Below, one piece after another: positions 63,578 to 64,000 of a DNA stretch of 64,000 nucleotides. A model generated the notes under the pieces. That model was not told the DNA's origin. It was given only the letters and a program-made list of their open reading frames with translations, and did not search any database. This DNA comes from Monoplex corrugatus (lineage: Eukaryota > Mollusca > Gastropoda > Littorinimorpha > Ranellidae), in NCBI GenBank assembly GCA_030674185.1, contig JAPXFY010000026.1, positions 53,011,246 through 53,075,245 of the forward strand, read 5' to 3'. Both the position numbers and the translations under genes were made by a program. The number at the start of each line of letters is the position of its first letter. Position 1 is the first letter of the stretch.

Positions 63578-64000
63578 CTGGGTACACAGGCACTTGTGAA
63601 TATGGCCATGGGTGCACGTGGACTTGTGCATAATGGTATATTTGGACTTGCAAAAACGAGCACCTATGGATTTACGAATATGTGTGCACCAAGACTTGTG
63701 AATATCAGTTCTTATGAACGCAGTAAGACATGGGTCATGTGAATACATAAGACAGATACATGCTAGTTGAAATACGTGCATGCGGACTAAGACATGGGCA
63801 CATAGAGACTTGATAAACATTGGGTCCTTTTGGACCTAATATGACAACAAAACTACAGTTGGATTTTCTTGAATTTCATACACAAGGAGTTGATTTGACC
63901 TAGGTACATTCAAATCCTTGAAAAAAAATCCCACCACCACCAGCAATATTTGTAGTAGCTGAAGTAGCTGTAGAGAACGGAGAATTTTAAAAATACATAT
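63578..64000. repeat. Degenerate GACTTGTGAATATGG-type repeat and unassigned sequence
   Basis: Loose repeats of GACTTGTGCATA, ACTTGTGAATATGG and GACTTGCAAAAACG run to about 63800 in the intron. The remainder shows nothing recognisable. Confidence 0.5.

Overview
This is a eukaryotic, intron-rich, repeat-laden window. It is most likely from a lophotrochozoan, and I favour a marine gastropod mollusc. The evidence is short exons with GT/AG borders in kilobase introns, RTE, L2 and Penelope retroelements together with piggyBac and hAT DNA transposons, a tRNA-headed SINE of the type common in gastropods, and very many minisatellites and (CA)n tracts. There is nothing prokaryotic in it. The species assignment is inference.

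Two host genes converge. At the left, on the + strand, are the last three coding exons of a Ral guanine-nucleotide exchange factor (RalGDS/RGL family). They encode the C-terminal Ras-association domain (1589-1741, 3851-3959, 9192-9337, stop at 9335-9337). At the right, on the - strand, are six exons of an uncharacterised protein, running from 63577 down to 42013 and ending in a CaaX-like tetrapeptide (Cys-Val-Val-Ser). Its 5' part lies beyond the window. The roughly 33 kb between the two stop codons shows no convincing host exon. It is filled by minisatellites (the largest at 12590-14350, 37990-38880 and 40490-41835) and mobile elements.

Mobile elements: a piggyBac transposon with one frameshift (5644-8295), a deleted second piggyBac family (20370-21050), a hAT element with an uninterrupted 640-codon transposase (25874-28625), a deleted hAT with a BED-finger remnant (4020-4809), a nearly complete but broken RTE LINE (49570-52376) plus five shorter copies, a broken L2-type LINE (60697-62805), a 5'-truncated Penelope-like element with a GIY-YIG domain (55620-57058), tRNA-headed SINEs, an RTE-tailed SINE, and a 580-bp AAC-tailed retroposon called family A here (nine copies). 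At least 17 copies of a palindromic TTAA-bounded MITE are spread over the window.

The insertion history can be read from target-site duplications. A SINE sits in a minisatellite and carries a piggyBac (5.3-8.65 kb). Another SINE carries an RTE that carries an L2 (60.3-63.2 kb). A MITE sits inside a MITE (30.07-30.46 kb). Family A is split by a hAT (3.99-5.3 kb). The host exons survive as small islands, some within 20-70 bp of satellites, MITEs or retroelements.
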